DNA of 64,000 nucleotides from Cinnamomum chago (Eukaryota > Streptophyta > Magnoliopsida > Laurales > Lauraceae): positions 71,378,001 to 71,442,000 of the forward strand of contig CP142451.1 of assembly GCA_038049695.1 (NCBI GenBank). The letters are read 5' to 3'. Numbering within the stretch: position 1 is the stretch's first letter; every line of letters begins with the position of its first letter. The notes under the pieces are model-generated. The model made no database searches. It was not told where the DNA came from and worked only from the letters and a program-made list of their open reading frames with translations. Shown here piece by piece: positions 36,841-50,020 of this stretch. A program made the position numbers and the translations under genes.

Positions 36841-38131
36841 ATGGTGTTTTGCTTAATGATGCTATCTTTTTCAAGAGTAATTCTTGACATATGTTTTTTT
36901 TTATCGAACATGAATTGGTTGATGGGGGCCCGGCCTTTTGTCCTCTCCTTCCTCCCCAGGGGCTGCCGGGTACGGCGAAGGAGGAAAAGAGAGTTATCAA
37001 CATTTTTGTACGGGTATGCTGGATTTTCTATTCTACTTGGAATTTGAAGTGGTGATCCGGAGATTCACCTTCACAAGTAGAAAGGAAATCAATTCTTCTT
37101 TCTAACTTTCCATTGCACATATATTTTAAGAAAGAGACACAATTTTTTAAATGTCGTGAGAGGCGATTTCATTTTGTTTGCCGTGAAAGGTGATTTTTGT
37201 TTGCTGTGAAAGGCGGTTTTGTGACGTGAAAGGCAATTTACAAATCTCATCAATAATGAAAGACAAGAAATGTGGTTTTTTGTCTCTTTACAAAGAATAC
37301 AAAATAAAATAGAAAAGTGAGAAAAAGCATCTGACTTCTTTGGAGATTGCGGGGACTCGTTCAGATCAACGGTCGCAAGTCAAGTATGGACTTCTCCATC
37401 GTCCTTTAGATGAGAACGCTTGATGCTTTGATTCATTGTCTTGGCTTGGACTTCAGTTTTTTAGAGGATAAAGATCGAAGAGAGGTCCTATATCCAATAA
37501 AAAAATGAGTAAACGGGCTGAAGAGCCGTGTTTAGGCCATGTTGGGTAGAAGGAGAGAGGAGACCTTGGGGAGGATGGCCCTCCAAGGGACTTCGATCAG
37601 CTTGTGGTGTTTCTTTTGCAGCAGAGTAGCAGGGTTTCTTTAAGAATTCTTCGGAATTTTTCTTGAATTTTTCTGGACTTCTTTGGATTTTTCCGGACTT
37701 TTCTGGATTTTTTCTGGACCTTTTCTTCTTGGAATAACCCCCCTTTTATAGGCTTTTGGTGGCCATAAGGTGGGTTTATGAGCATTGATGGCATTGATGC
37801 TCCATGATGAGAGGAGTTACAAGTTTTAATTCTTTGATTTTGTAACTCCTTTTTCCTTGAATATGATTGGCCGATGGAGAATGATGGGCATTTAATCGCC
37901 CGTAATCTCCATGATGAGGGGAGTTTCATGGTTTTAAGGCCATGATTACTTGGATTTGTAACTCCCATTTGCTTGATTTTGATTGGGCCGTCCAAAATTA
38001 TGGGTTAATGACCGCATTAAGTTGTCATAAAATGGGACAATTAACTGCATTAAGTGGTCACCAGGGCATTTGAAGAGTCGCGGGCCATGCCACGTCTTTT
38101 GAATTCTTCTTGTGATGATCGTCGATGGATC
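36841..38131. other. Unidentified, LTR-like non-coding DNA
   Basis: No gene is recognised. Short repeats GTGAAAGGCGATTT lie at about 37155-37245. On the minus strand a CTATAAAAGGGGG box near 37740-37751 precedes a run of TCCAGAAAA repeats (about 37650-37720), which suggests a promoter of an LTR or other repeat. It is interrupted at 38131 by the Sirevirus and its continuation begins at 46433. Confidence 0.4.
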
Positions 38132-39650
38132 TGAAAGTCCAAGATCGAATCCTAGAGGGGGGGGGGGTAAATAGGGTGAGCTCAAATACCTAGACCATTT
38201 TTAATTCTCTTTGCTTTTAAGTCTCTTATGCTTTGAAGAAGAATAATAGAGTCAACCAAAAGAGCATCATCCATGAAAAGTAAGCATAAAGATAATCACC
38301 ATAACACAAACAAGTATAGTGGTTCGGCCAACATGCCTACATCCACTCCCGGTACACCTACCGGATTTCACTAACTCAATTAAGGTTTAGGATCACCTCA
38401 AACCTTACAATTCATCATTATGCTTTTCAAGGCTAAGTATAAACCTTTACAACATATGCTTTTCAAGGCTAAGCATAAACCTTAACAACTAGAAATTTTC
38501 TCTTAAGAAATATGCCTACGAATGCATGGATTAAGAGAGCTATTTAAGTGCAAAAGAGTGCCTCTAAATAGGCTAAATAGAAAGTGAAAACTCAACTTCT
38601 AGAAACATGCATATGGATGACAAAGTCTATGAATATTGCATTTACTAGAAATTACTCTTCCTCGTTTTGAAAAGATAAAACTTTGAATGATGCAAAGATG
38701 ATAATTATATGTTTGAGAAAGAGTTGTTTGCCTAACACATGAATTTAACAAAGTGAACTAACTTGTTTTCAAAGAAGAATAACTAAAGCTTAACAAGTTG
38801 GTTTTGAACCAAGAAACCAAATTCATGTGAAACAAAGACTATATGTTGGATTCATAATGCTATGAGATGTTTAAAGTTCCAAGCATGTTATGAAAAACAA
38901 CACTACAATAGAAAAACATCTAATTAATCATGCATTGAAGAAAATCAAAGGTAAAGTACCAAAACATGATTTTTAAAGGACTTAGGATAAGAGAAGCACA
39001 CCCATTTAGAAGAACAAAGTTTGAATCATTGGAATGGCTTCATAATCCCTTCAAAGATGCTCTAGAAAAGTTGCAAGTCCTTGGCCTCAAAAGTCTCTTG
39101 AAGATCAACAACTTTTTCCAAAGAAAAGGCCACTTTTTATAAAGAAAAAGTTCCCAACGGCTAGTCCCCGGTTGACCTGGTACAGGGCCGGGTTGACCGG
39201 GTACACACAACGGCTAGAAAACTGACCATTGGTGCTTAAAAACCCTGTCGACCTGCTGTGTGCCCGGTCGACCTGGTGATGCCCAGAAATCTGAATTTTT
39301 GAAGAAACTTGCAATTGAGGGCAACATTCCAGGGGACTTTGAGGCACATCTCACAAGCATGAATTCATGACAGAAAAATGATGAAAACTGAATTTCTAAA
39401 TTCATGAAAACTCCAAATCAAAATAATGATTTTAAAGAAAGAAACTTTGGAAAGCTTGGAAGATTTTTGAAATCAAATACTCCAATATCTTAAGAGACAA
39501 ACCTTCATGCATATCATGCGATAAAGACAAAGATTAAGAAAGAGAAATATGCATGAAGATCCTAAGAATAAGGACATGAATGAATGAGAGGACAAGCTTA
39601 TGAAAATGAATGCATCCTATCAAATTGCAACAAAAATAAAAACTCTAACA
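38132..39650 (-). repeat. 3' LTR of the full-length Sirevirus
   Basis: On the minus strand this runs from TGTTAGAGTTTTTATTTTTG to GGACTTTCA (1519 bp). It differs from the 5' LTR by scattered substitutions, by a second copy of a ~34-bp AACATATGCTTTTCAAGG segment near 38450, and by a shorter palindrome array near 39255. A G run (38158-38167) lies close to its end. Confidence 0.92.
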
Positions 39651-39663
39651 ATCTCCCCCTTTG
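39651..39663 (-). promoter_or_regulatory. Polypurine tract
   Basis: The minus-strand reading CAAAGGGGGAGAT adjoins the 3' LTR start TGTTAGAG. Confidence 0.85.
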
Positions 39664-40070
39664 CAATTTGATGGCAACTCTTGAAGCTTGAACTCTCTCT
39701 CAATCTCCTTTGAATCTTGAACAGCAACTACTTTGGATATTTAAGGAGCTTTGGATATTCGGGAGCATTTGGATATTTTGGAGCTTTGGATTTTCCTTGC
39801 AGGAGCGACGACTTAAGACGACCAAACCTAGAAGCTACACAAAATAACACTCTAGGCAAAGCTACTCCCCCTCAACATTAGCAACCCTTGAATCTTCTCC
39901 CCCTCAATTGGTGAACACCTTGAGGAACAATTGATATTTCTCTCCCCCTTTGACATCTAATTGCAAAGGAGCCTGCCCATCGAAGATAAAACATACAACC
40001 TTGTTAGTAGCACCTGTTTATAAGAGATATAAAAATAAAATGTGGTAACAGGTGATTAGCCAACAAGAAT

Positions 40071-43000
40071 TTAGAATTCAGGGCAAGGGCCAATGCCCAA
40101 TTGATGTCTCAATTTTATGAAATGATCATTTCCAAGGGGTTTAGTAAATAAGTCAGCCAATTGGATATCTGTAGGAACAAACATTAACTCAATAGTGCCT
40201 TGGTCAGCATGATCACGTAAGAAATGATAGCGAATGTCAATGTGCTTAGTGCGAGAGTACTGAACAGGAATTTTAGAAATACTAATGGCACTAGAGTTGT
40301 CACACATGATAGGCATGCATTGTTGTGGAACATTATAGTCTAACAAGGTTTGTTTCATCCACAACAGCTACATGCAGCAATATATTCAGCTTCTGCAGTA
40401 GACAAGGATACAGAATTTTGCTTTTTACTATGCCAGGCTACTAAGCAGTTCCCTAAGAAATAGCAGCAGCCACTACTGCTTTTCCTATCGTCTATTGATC
40501 CTCCCCAATCTGCATCACTATATCCAATTAATTGCAGAGTTGAGTCATGAGGATACCAGATACCATAATGAGAAGTCCCATTAACATTTTTTATGATACG
40601 TTTAACAACTTTAATGTGAGATTCTCGGGGATCAGATTGATACCTAGCACATATTCCAACACTAAAAGAGATATTAGGTCAGCTAGCAGTGAGATAGAGA
40701 AGGCTTCCTATCATGCTCCTATAAAGTTTCTGGTCAGCTTTCTTACCCTGAAGATCACTAGAGATTTTAGTAGTAGAGCCCATGGGATTGCAGCTAGTCT
40801 TAGATTCTCCTAAGCCAAACTTTCTCACTATTTCTAGAGCAAACTTGGATTGACTAAGAAAGATACCATGATAAGTCTAACTAACTTGTAATCCTAGAAA
40901 GAAGTGTAGGGGTCCTACCAGACTCATTTCAAAAGTGGAGCTCATCAATTTAGAAAATCCTTGAGCAAGTTGATTAGATGTGGATCCAAAAACAATGTCG
41001 TCAACATATATCTGAGCGATGAGAATATCTTTATCAACCTTTTTAATGAAGAGAGTCTTGTCCACATTTCCACACTCATATTCATTTTCAAGTAAGTGAC
41101 TTGTAAGCTTTTCATACCAGGCTCTTGGGGCTTGTTTCAATCCATAGAGAGCCTTCTTCAACTTAAATACATATTCCGGATGATGAGGATGCTCGAAGCC
41201 TTGAGGTTGAGTGACATACACATCTTCCTCAATTTCACCATTTAAAAAGGCACTCTTCACATCCATTTGAAACAGTTTAATCTTCATGCTACTGGCATAA
41301 GCCAATAAAATCCGAATAGACTCCAAACGAGCTATAGGAGCAATGGTTTCCTCAAAATCAATTCCTTCAACTTGAGCATACCCTTTGGCTATAAGTCTAG
41401 CTTTGTTCCTTATTACATTTCCTGATTCATCTAGCTTGTTCTTGAAAATCCATTTGGTGCCAATTTGACTTTTGCCTTCAGGAAGAGGTACAAGATCCCA
41501 CACATCATTCTTTTTAAACTGATTTAATTCTTCTTGCATGGCATCCATCCATTCAGACTTGGTTTCTGCTTCAGAGAAGTTCTTGGGCTCAATTTGTGAA
41601 ACAAAGGAATAGTGAGCACACAGATTATGAACCTGTCTTCTTGTCATGACTCCTTTTGTGATGTCTCCAATGACATTATCCAAGTTGTGATTTCTTAATA
41701 ACTTTATGGGCATAGTAGGGACTGAGAGGATTTCTTCTTCAATTTCAGATGAAATAGGCTGCTCAACTAAGGTCTCTTCTTCATCATGAAGAACTTTCTT
41801 AATTTGATTAGTCTTATCAAAGACAACATGAGCTGATTCCATAACAGCCATCGATATGAGGTTGAACACTCTATAAGCCTTGCTTTTATCCGAATAGCCT
41901 AAAAATATCCCTTCATCAGATTTTGAATCGAACTTTTCAAGATGCTCTCTATCTCTTAAAATATAGCACTTACTACCAAACACTTTAAGATAACCCAGAT
42001 TTGGTTTTCTTCCAAAATATAGCTCATAAGGGGTTTTGTTAGTGTTCTTTGTCAAATAAACACGATTGATAAGATAGCAAGTGGTATTTATAGCTTCAGC
42101 CCATAAGTTACGAGGGAGATCTTTCTCATTAAGAAGGGTTCTAGCCATTTCTTGAATAACTCTATTTCTTCTTTCAGCTACTCCATTTTGCTAGGGAGTT
42201 TTTGGAGCCGAAAATTGATGATTGATCCCATGGGTTTCACAGAAGTCTGCAAATCTTTCATTTTCAAATTCGCCTCCATGATCACTTCTTATTTTCTTCA
42301 TTTTGCAGTCCTTCTCAACTTGAATTTTCTTGCAAATCCTTATAATATTATCTACTGCATCTGATTTTGCATGAAGAAAGGCTACCCATCCAAATCTAGA
42401 ATAATCATAAACCATAACTAGGATATACTTTCTCCCACCAATACTCTGTACAGGTGCAGGTCCAATGAGGTCCATATGAATGAGTTCAAGAGGACGAACA
42501 TAGGATATATCTTTTATACCTTTAAAACTTTTCTTGATTTGTTTACCCATTTGACAAGCCTTGCACAATCAGATTTGTAATCATCTAATTTGGGTATTCC
42601 TCTAACAATTTCTTTCTTGGATAAGATCTTCATCAGTTTGTAATTTATATGACCCATTCTTTGATGCCACAACTGATTTTCTTGAACTTTTGACATTAAA
42701 CACATGGATTCATTTTCACAACATTCTTCTATGGTGTAGATGTTATCTTTAGTACGTAATCCAGTGAGTAGAACTTTGTGGGATTTCTCATCCAGAACTT
42801 TGCAAGATTTGCTATAAAAAACAACTTTGTTTCCTTTATCACATAACTGACTTATGCTCAAGAGATTATGCTTTAAGCCATCCACAAGGAAAACATATTT
42901 TAAAGTAGGCATTTGATCTCCTCCAACACATCCTTTTCCAATAATCTGAGCTTTCCGATTATCTCCAAATGACACATTTCGTCCATCATAGTTCTCAAGC

Positions 43001-44800
43001 ATGATTAATCTAGAACGGTCTCCAGTCATATGTTTGAAGCAACCACTATCCAAAAACCATCTAGAGTTTTCCTTAACTTTAAGAGCGGTTTGAACTAGAA
43101 AGTTCTTGACACTTTTCTCTTTTTCAATCCAAGTAGCCTTAATGAAGGTAGAGGTAGTGGTCTTGGGAACAAACTTAAAAGGAGCTCTAGAAAGATGATT
43201 TTGAGACATCCTAAACTTAAAGGGGCAATTTGGAACTAGATGACCTATTTGATTGCAAAAGTGACAAGTCCATTTAAAGGAAAAGAAGATTTTATCTATA
43301 GGTTTGAAATGAGTCCTAGAAATATGTTGAAATTTATTCTTCTTGCTACTAGAGCAACATTCAAAACCTATACCATTCTTGTTACCAAAAATTTTGTTCA
43401 TACCTAACATTTGATAGAATTTGTCATTTCCCAAGGTAAATTTTTCAACAACATCTTTTCCCTTTTTAAGTTTCATTTGTAGAGATCCTGATTCTTGTTG
43501 ACTAGATTCTAGCAGACATTGTAATTTATGAATTTCTTTTTCAGCTTTAGCTCGATTGTCATTAGAGGTAGTCAGCTTAGATTGAACATTTCTTATCTCA
43601 TTGTCTTTCAAGATTAATTGATCTTTTAAAACATTTAGCTCATTCACAAGCCTTTTATATTCAATTTTTAAACTTTTATTTTTCTTGGTTATGACTTCAC
43701 ATAGTTCATATAGTTCCTCATAGGCTTGATGAATATCATTTTCACTATTCTCATCATTTACTTCTTCTACTAAAACATTATGATCATTGTTTTCTTCAAT
43801 GGGAGTAAATAGAAGCCAAGAAGTGGAGTTATCATTATCTTCATCATTTTGAGGTTCATTATTGTCACTACTTTCATCTTCATCATCATCACAAGTTATG
43901 TTCAAAACTTTCTTTCCTTTCTTATCTTTCTTTCCAGATTCTTTAGGGGGGGGACAATTTAAAGCGATGTGACCAAAACCTTTACAGTTGTAACATTGCA
44001 CATCCTTCTTGGTAAAAGATCCCCTTGAGTTCCTTTGAAAATTTTCATTTCTAGAATCCTCAGAATTTTTATAGTTCTTTTTGTTTCTAAGGATATTCCT
44101 AAACTTCTTGACAAGCAAGATGGCGTTTTCATCATCACTGTCACTCTCATTATCATTTTCTTTATGTTGGGAGCTAAGAGCTACACCTTTCTTCTTGCTA
44201 GGGACTTCAAAATCTAATTCATAAGTGAGAAGATTTCCTCTAAGTTCTTCAATTTTGATCTTGTCAACATCTTTACTTTCAGTTATATCTACTATCTTGG
44301 GTTTGAACCTTTTGGGGAGAGATCTTAATATTTTTCTAACAGCTTTGGACTCATCCATCTTCTCTCCTAGACCTATGAGGGAATTAACAATCTCCATGAA
44401 TTTAGTATAGAACTCGTCAAAGGTTTCTTCCTCTTGCATTTTGAGTTCTTCATACTTAGTAGATAACATTTGGATTTTAGCTACTTTGACTTGATTAGTC
44501 CCTTCATGAGTGGTCTCTAAGGTATCCCACACTTCCTTAGCAGTAATACAATTTACTACCCTGTTGAACTCTTCTTGAGACAAAGCACAAAACAAGGCAT
44601 TTTTAACTTTTGCATTTAGATTTGCCCTATCTTTCTCTCCTTGAGTCCAGTCTTTCTTAGGCTTATGCTTGATAGATATGACATGTCCTTCCGAATCTTG
44701 TTCAGTTATAATGGGTTCATGATACCCTTTGAGATTCTAGAAAGACTTGCATCCTAATCTTCCAATATTGGTAATGAGAGCCATTAAACAAGGGTGGTCT
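40071..44800 (-). pseudogene. Sirevirus gag-pol polyprotein with several stops and frameshifts
   Basis: The polyprotein supplies capsid, protease, integrase, RT and RNase H. Reading leftward: gag from about 44800 (NYQYWKIRMQVFLES, EVWDTLETTHEGTNQVK), zinc knuckle CYNCKGFGHIALNC (about 43960-44005), coiled coil (43500-43750), second knuckle CHFCNQIGHLVPNC (43230-43275), protease WFLDSGCFKHMTGD (near 43020-43060), GAG-pre-integrase LWHQRMGHINY, integrase (42191-42568, HMDLIGP and DHGGEFEN), RT (40877-42148, QMDVKSAFLNGEIEEDVYV and IYVDDIVFGS), RNase H (ending 40074, SAISISKIPVQYSRTKHIDIRYHFLR). Breaks: a one-base shift near 44735, a one-base loss near 42570 before CKACQMGK, TAG for Q at 42192-42194 in TP-Q-QNGV, and stops after GLQVS (40874-40876), in LTAS-stop-PNI and near 40360. 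It cannot make a complete protein. Confidence 0.92.
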
Positions 44801-44909
44801 ATTAGTGGCATGACCTTCTCCTAATTGGGCTTGCATTATGACCACAAAAGCAAAAACTCACTCTAAGGATTCTAACTCTAGGTTGTTAGACCTAAACAAG
44901 AGCACCTAG

Positions 44910-44921
44910 GCTCTGATACCA
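44910..44921 (-). promoter_or_regulatory. Primer-binding site of the full-length Sirevirus
   Basis: On the minus strand TGGTATCAGAGC, matching initiator tRNA-Met, lies two bases after the LTR end. Confidence 0.92.
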
Positions 44922-44923
44922 AT

Positions 44924-46432
44924 TGAAAGTCCAAGATCGAATCCGAGAGGGGGGGGGGGGGGTGAATAGGGTGAGCTCAAATACCTAGACCATTTTTAAT
45001 TCTCTTTGCTTTTAAGTCTCTTATGCTTTGAAGAATAATAATAGAATCAACCAAAAGAGCATCATCCATGAAAAGTAAGCATAAAGATAATCACCATAAC
45101 ACAAGCAAGTATAGTGGTTCGGCCAACATGCCTACATCCACTCCCGGTACACCTACCGGATTTCAGTAACTCAATTAAGGTTTAGGATCACCTCAAACCT
45201 TACAATTCATCACTATGCTTTTCAAGGCTAAGCATAAACCTTAACAACTAGAAATTTTCTCTGAAGAAATATGCCTATGAATGCATGAATTAAGAGAGCT
45301 ATTTAAGTGCAAAAGAGTGCCTCTAAATAGGCTAAATAGAAAGTGAAAACTCAACTTCTAGAAACATGCATATGGATGACAAAGTCTATGAATAATGCAT
45401 TTACTAGAAATTACTCTTCCTCTTTATGAAAAGATGAAACTTTGAATGATGCAAAGATGATAATTATATGTTTGAGAAAGAGTTGTTTGCCTAACACATG
45501 AATTTAACAAAGTGAACTAACTTGTTTTCAAAGAAGATAAACTAAAGCTTAACAAGTTGGTTTTGAACCAAGAAACCAAATTCATGTGAAACAAAGACTA
45601 TATGTTGGATTCATAATGCTATGAGATGTTTAAAGTTCTAAGCATGTTATGAAAAACAACACTACAATAGAAAAACATCTAATTAATCATGCATTAAAGA
45701 AAATCAAAGGTAAAGTACCAAAACATGATTTTTAAAGGACTTAGGATAAGAGAAGCACACCAATTTAGAAGAACAAAGTTTGAATCATTGGAATGGCTTC
45801 ATAATCCCTTCAAAGATGCTCCAAAAAAGTTGCAAGTCCTTGGCCTCAAAAGTCTCTTGAAGATCAACAACTTTTTCCAAAGAAAAAGCCACTTTTTATA
45901 AAGAAAAAGTTCCCAACGGCTAGTCCCCGGTCGACCTGGTACAGGGCCGGGTCGATCGGGTACACACAACGGCTAGAAAACTAACCGTTGGTGCTTAAAA
46001 ACCCTGTCGACCTGCTGTGTGGGACCCGATCGACCGGCCACACAGGCAGGTCGACCTGGTGATGCCCAGAAATCTGAATTTTTGAAGAAACTTGCAATTG
46101 AGGGCAACATTCCAAGGGACTTTGGGGCACATCTCACAAGCATGAATTCATGACAAAAAAATGACGAAAACTGAATTTCTAAATTCATGAAAACTCTAAA
46201 TCAAAATAATGATTTTAAAGAAAGAAACTTTGGAAAGCTTGGAAGATTTTTGAAATCAAATACTCCAATATCTTAAGAGACAAACCTTCATGCATATCAT
46301 GCGATAAAGACAAAGATTAAGAAAGAGAAATATGCATGAAGATCCTAAGAATAAGGACATGAATGAATGAGAGGACAAGCTTATGAAAATGAATGCATCC
46401 TATCAAATTCCAATGAAACAAAAACTCTAACA
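44924..46432 (-). repeat. 5' LTR of the full-length Sirevirus
   Basis: 1509 bp, TG...CA. It contains GGTCGACC at 45929-45936 and related palindromes to about 46060, including a GATCGACCGG segment (46026-46047 area) missing from the 3' LTR. A G run of about 14 bases lies at 44949-44962. Confidence 0.92.
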
Positions 46433-46983
46433 GGATCCACATGTTATTTGATGTTGGATGGCGATGCAACTTCGGACATTGGTTGATATCAATGGGCCGG
46501 TGACATCTGTCTTGTTGATTTCTAGATCGATCGGACAGAAAGTATACTTTCTTAGTCAGCCGGTTGGCGATCTTGGAGCGATCTATGATGATTTCATGCT
46601 CTTGACGGGGGATCCGAAATGCTGATGAAGATTAGTCGATTTCAAGCATAAAAAATCAAATTTTTGGAAAACCATAGGGTCTGAAATTCCCAAAATGCGA
46701 AAAAGGGTTGGAAAACAGGCCACCAGGCAAAAAATCCGGCAACTCGGATTTCCAGGGTCGTCGACGACCATGGGGATCCTTCCCCTTCCGGTCGCCGTTT
46801 CTCGACCGTTTTTCTATCTTTTTTTCTCCTGTAATTTTCTTGACATTTATCCTCATTTACTGACTTGATTCTCTTGAAGAAAAATTGACAAGAAGCCATG
46901 CAAATCGGAGGACAGAGTTTCCTATTTTTTTGGGAAGGCCAGAGACTTTGTAGTCGATTTCCCGTCAAGAATCAAAAGTAGGT
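46433..46983. other. Unidentified repeat-derived DNA
   Basis: This continues the DNA left of 38132 and is closed on the right by the next LTR. The overlapping minus-strand frames at 46583-46968 resemble no family I know. Confidence 0.4.
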
Positions 46984-48570
46984 TGAAAGACCAAGACCGA
47001 ATCCTAGAGGGGGGGGGGGGGGGTGAGTAGGATGAGCTCTAAAAACTTAGGCCAATTTTAACTTTTAAGTCAATTAAGATTTGATGGAGATTAATTATCT
47101 TGTGATAGAATGGAATTTCTAAAATAAGCATACACAAGGAATCACCAACTACAATCTTCATACAACCAAGAGAAAATCATCCATGTAAAGAGAGCAATAG
47201 ATCAATCACCATGACAAGCACATTTATAGTGGTTCGGCCAAATTGCCTACATCCACTCCCGGTACACCTACCGGTATTCACTACTTCCAATTAAGGTTTA
47301 GGATCACCTCAAACCATACAATCAACACTATGCTTTTCAAGGCTTAGCATAAACCTTTACAACATATGCTTTTCAAGGCTAAGCATAAACCTTTACAACT
47401 TAGAATTTTTCTCTTAAGAAATATGCCTAAGGATGCATGGATTAAGAGAGCAATGAAGTGCAATGGAGTGCCTCTAAATAGGCTAATTAGAAAGTGAAAA
47501 CTCAACTCCTAGAAACATGCATAATAATGACAAAGTCTATGAATGATGCATTTTCTAGAAATAACTCTTTCTCTTTGAAAAGATGAAACTTTGATTTATG
47601 CAAAGATGATAAACTTAAGATAGAGAAAGAGTTGTTTGCCTAACACATGGATTTAGCAAAGTGAACAAACTTGTTTTCAAAGAAGATGAACTAAAGGTTA
47701 ACAAGTTGGTTTTTAAAACAAGGCAGCAAAATCATGTGAAATAAAGATCATATGTTGATTTCATAATGCTATGATATGTTTAAAGTTCTAAGCATGTTAT
47801 GAAGAACAACATTTCAATAGAAAGACATCTATTCTAATCATGCATTGAATAAAATCAAAAACAAAGAAACATGCATGATTTTAAAAAGCTTAGGATTAAA
47901 GAAAGCACACCCATTAGTAGATCAAAGGTTGAATCAATGGAATGGCTTCATAATCCCTTCAAAGATGCTCTAGAAAAGTTGTAAATGCTCGGCCTCAAAA
48001 GTCTCTCCAATGTCAACAACTTTCTTCAAACAAAAAACCACTTTTTATAAAGAAAAAGTTGCCAACGGCTAGTCCCGGGTCGACCTGGTACACACAACGG
48101 CCATATTTCTGACCATTGGTGCTGCAGGACTAGTCGACCTGCAGTGAGCCGGGTCGACCCACCACACTGGCAGGTTGACATGAAAAGTGCCCAGAATTCT
48201 GAAAATCTTAGAAACTTGCAATATTTGAAGGGCACTTTCCAGGGGACTTTGAGGACCATATCCAAACATAAATCCATGAATGAAAGACGATGAAAACTAA
48301 ATTTCTAAAGTCATGAAAAACTCCAAATCAAAATAATGATTTTAAAGATAGAAACTTTGGAAAGCTTGAATGGATTTTAGAAACAAAAACTTCATGATCT
48401 TAGGAGGCAAACTGAATTTGAAAACCATGCAAATCATTTGATAAAAACAAAGATTAAGAAGGAGAAATATGCATGATGATCTTATGAGTAAAACCATGAA
48501 TGAATGAGAGGACAAGCTTCATGAAAGTGAATGCAACCTATCAAATTGCAACAAAATAAAAACTCTAACA
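46984..48570 (-). mobile_element. Sirevirus solo LTR, TSD TAGGT
   Basis: On the minus strand the 1587-bp block starts TGTTAGAGTTTTTATTTTG and ends GGTCTTTCA. TAGGT lies on both sides (46979-46983 and 48571-48575), unchanged. It aligns along its length with the LTRs of the full-length Sirevirus, including the G run (47009-47023) and the GGTCGACC palindromes (about 48075-48170), but is clearly a diverged family member. It arose by recombination between two LTRs. Confidence 0.92.
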
Positions 48571-49710
48571 TAGGTATGACCTGATATTTGAGGTGAAGCC
48601 TTTTGAGCAGTAGATAGGACCAGCCATGGGCTTTTGTTTCAGTTTTGAAGCCGTGTCGGGTCCCGTTGCCAGTAGACTTGATTATGCTGCGGGGAAGATG
48701 TCGTGCTTTGATGTACTGTCAACCGCTGTCCAATTGACTTGAAATTTGACAGGAAACCTATTGGAGTAATTTTGAGATGATCCATTAGCTCCGATTTGGA
48801 TGTCATGGTCCCGGGGTGCTTCGCCATCGGTAGCCTTGATTTTGTTTAGGAGCGTCAAAGTCGGGTCAAATGTTGTTGGAATGACCTGAAATTTGACGTG
48901 CAACCATTTGGAAGCATGTTGAAGCCACCCATGTACTATGTTTGATGGGTGCTGGCCTTGATAGTTCTCGCCGTCGAGAGGCTTGATTTTACTACTCAAG
49001 GGTTAATGGAGGGTCAAACGTTGTCGGTTTGACTTGAAATTTGGCATGGAGCCTTTTGGAGGCATTTTGAGACCATCCGTAGGCTCTGATCGAAGTTTTG
49101 ATGTCCACGACACTGTCACCGCTAGGAGCGCCTATTTGGCTGCTAAATGAGTGAAGTTAGGCTAAATGATGTTGGAATGGCCCGAAACTTGATATAGAGC
49201 CTCCTAGTGACATCTTAGGGCCAACTGTGTGCTCTGTTTTGTGTCACAGGGTCTCTGGCTTCACCGCCACTAGAAGCGCCTGCCCAGCTGTTGGAGGAGT
49301 GAAGTTGGGTCAAATGATATTGGAATGGCCCAAAACTTCATGTGAACCCCTTTTTTGGTTGTCTTGAAGGATCTTGCAGTTTTTGTTTGATTCTGACAAG
49401 ATCTGATGCTTGAAGTAGCATTGCCTGCTTGTAATAGGATGCAGCTTCTTGATGTTGAAGAGGCAAAGTGACATTTTTGGTGTCAACAAATGCCCCCTCG
49501 AGGTACAGCGACGAGTAGCTTTTGGAGTCGATGTGCCTCGAAGAGAAACTTGAAGGAGAGCTTTTGAATTGACCAAGAGTCTTTGAGCATTTTTTTTAAT
49601 AGCCTTTTGAGTTTCCAAAGGGGATTTTATGGTAGTGAGAGGGATCACGTACCATCTCAAGGCAAAGTTTTGAAAATGACATGAGGGAGTTGGATTTTGG
49701 GTTTTCCTTT

Positions 49711-50020
49711 TGACCTTGTGAACCTAAGGGCTATATGTGGCACATTGGGCGGTCAATAGGATTTTTCTTTTTGACCTTGTGACCTAACAAGCTGTATGTG
49801 ACAGGTTAGGGGGTCGGGGTTTCATTTTCTATTTTGACCTTGTGACCCAACAAGTTGTATGTGGCAAATTGGGGGGTCAGATTTGGTATTGACCTTGTTA
49901 CCTAACAAGCTGTATGTGGCGAGCTAGGGGGGTCAAGATTTGATTTTTTTTTTTTTGTTCTGGCCTTGTGACCTAACAAGCTGCATGTGGCAAGTTAGGG
50001 GACCAGAGTTTGGTTTTTTG
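49711..50020. repeat. Tandem array, 55-71 bp units, with hairpin core
   Basis: TGACCTTGTGACCTAACAAG-type units start at 49711, 49772, 49835, 49890 and 49961. Each has CTAAC...GTTAG or a variant as an inverted pair around GCTGTATGTGGC, then a G run and GTC. Confidence 0.85.

Larger units (their letters stand above)
38132..46432 (-). mobile_element. Full-length Sirevirus (Ty1/copia), TSD GGATC
   Basis: The 8301-bp element has LTRs at 44924-46432 (5') and 38132-39650 (3'), a primer-binding site, gag-pol and a polypurine tract in correct minus-strand order. GGATC flanks it on both sides (38127-38131 and 46433-46437) without change. The long coiled-coil gag, two zinc knuckles and LTR palindromes fit the Sirevirus (SIRE/Maximus) lineage. 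The intact target duplication and closely similar LTRs suggest a fairly recent insertion, though coding frames are already broken. Confidence 0.93.

Noticed and set aside
36920..36945. GGGGGCCCGGCC as the right terminal repeat of the Harbinger element
   Set aside because: The inverted form does not extend to the GTTCGTTTACTAGC part of the left end, and no TTA follows in the right place.
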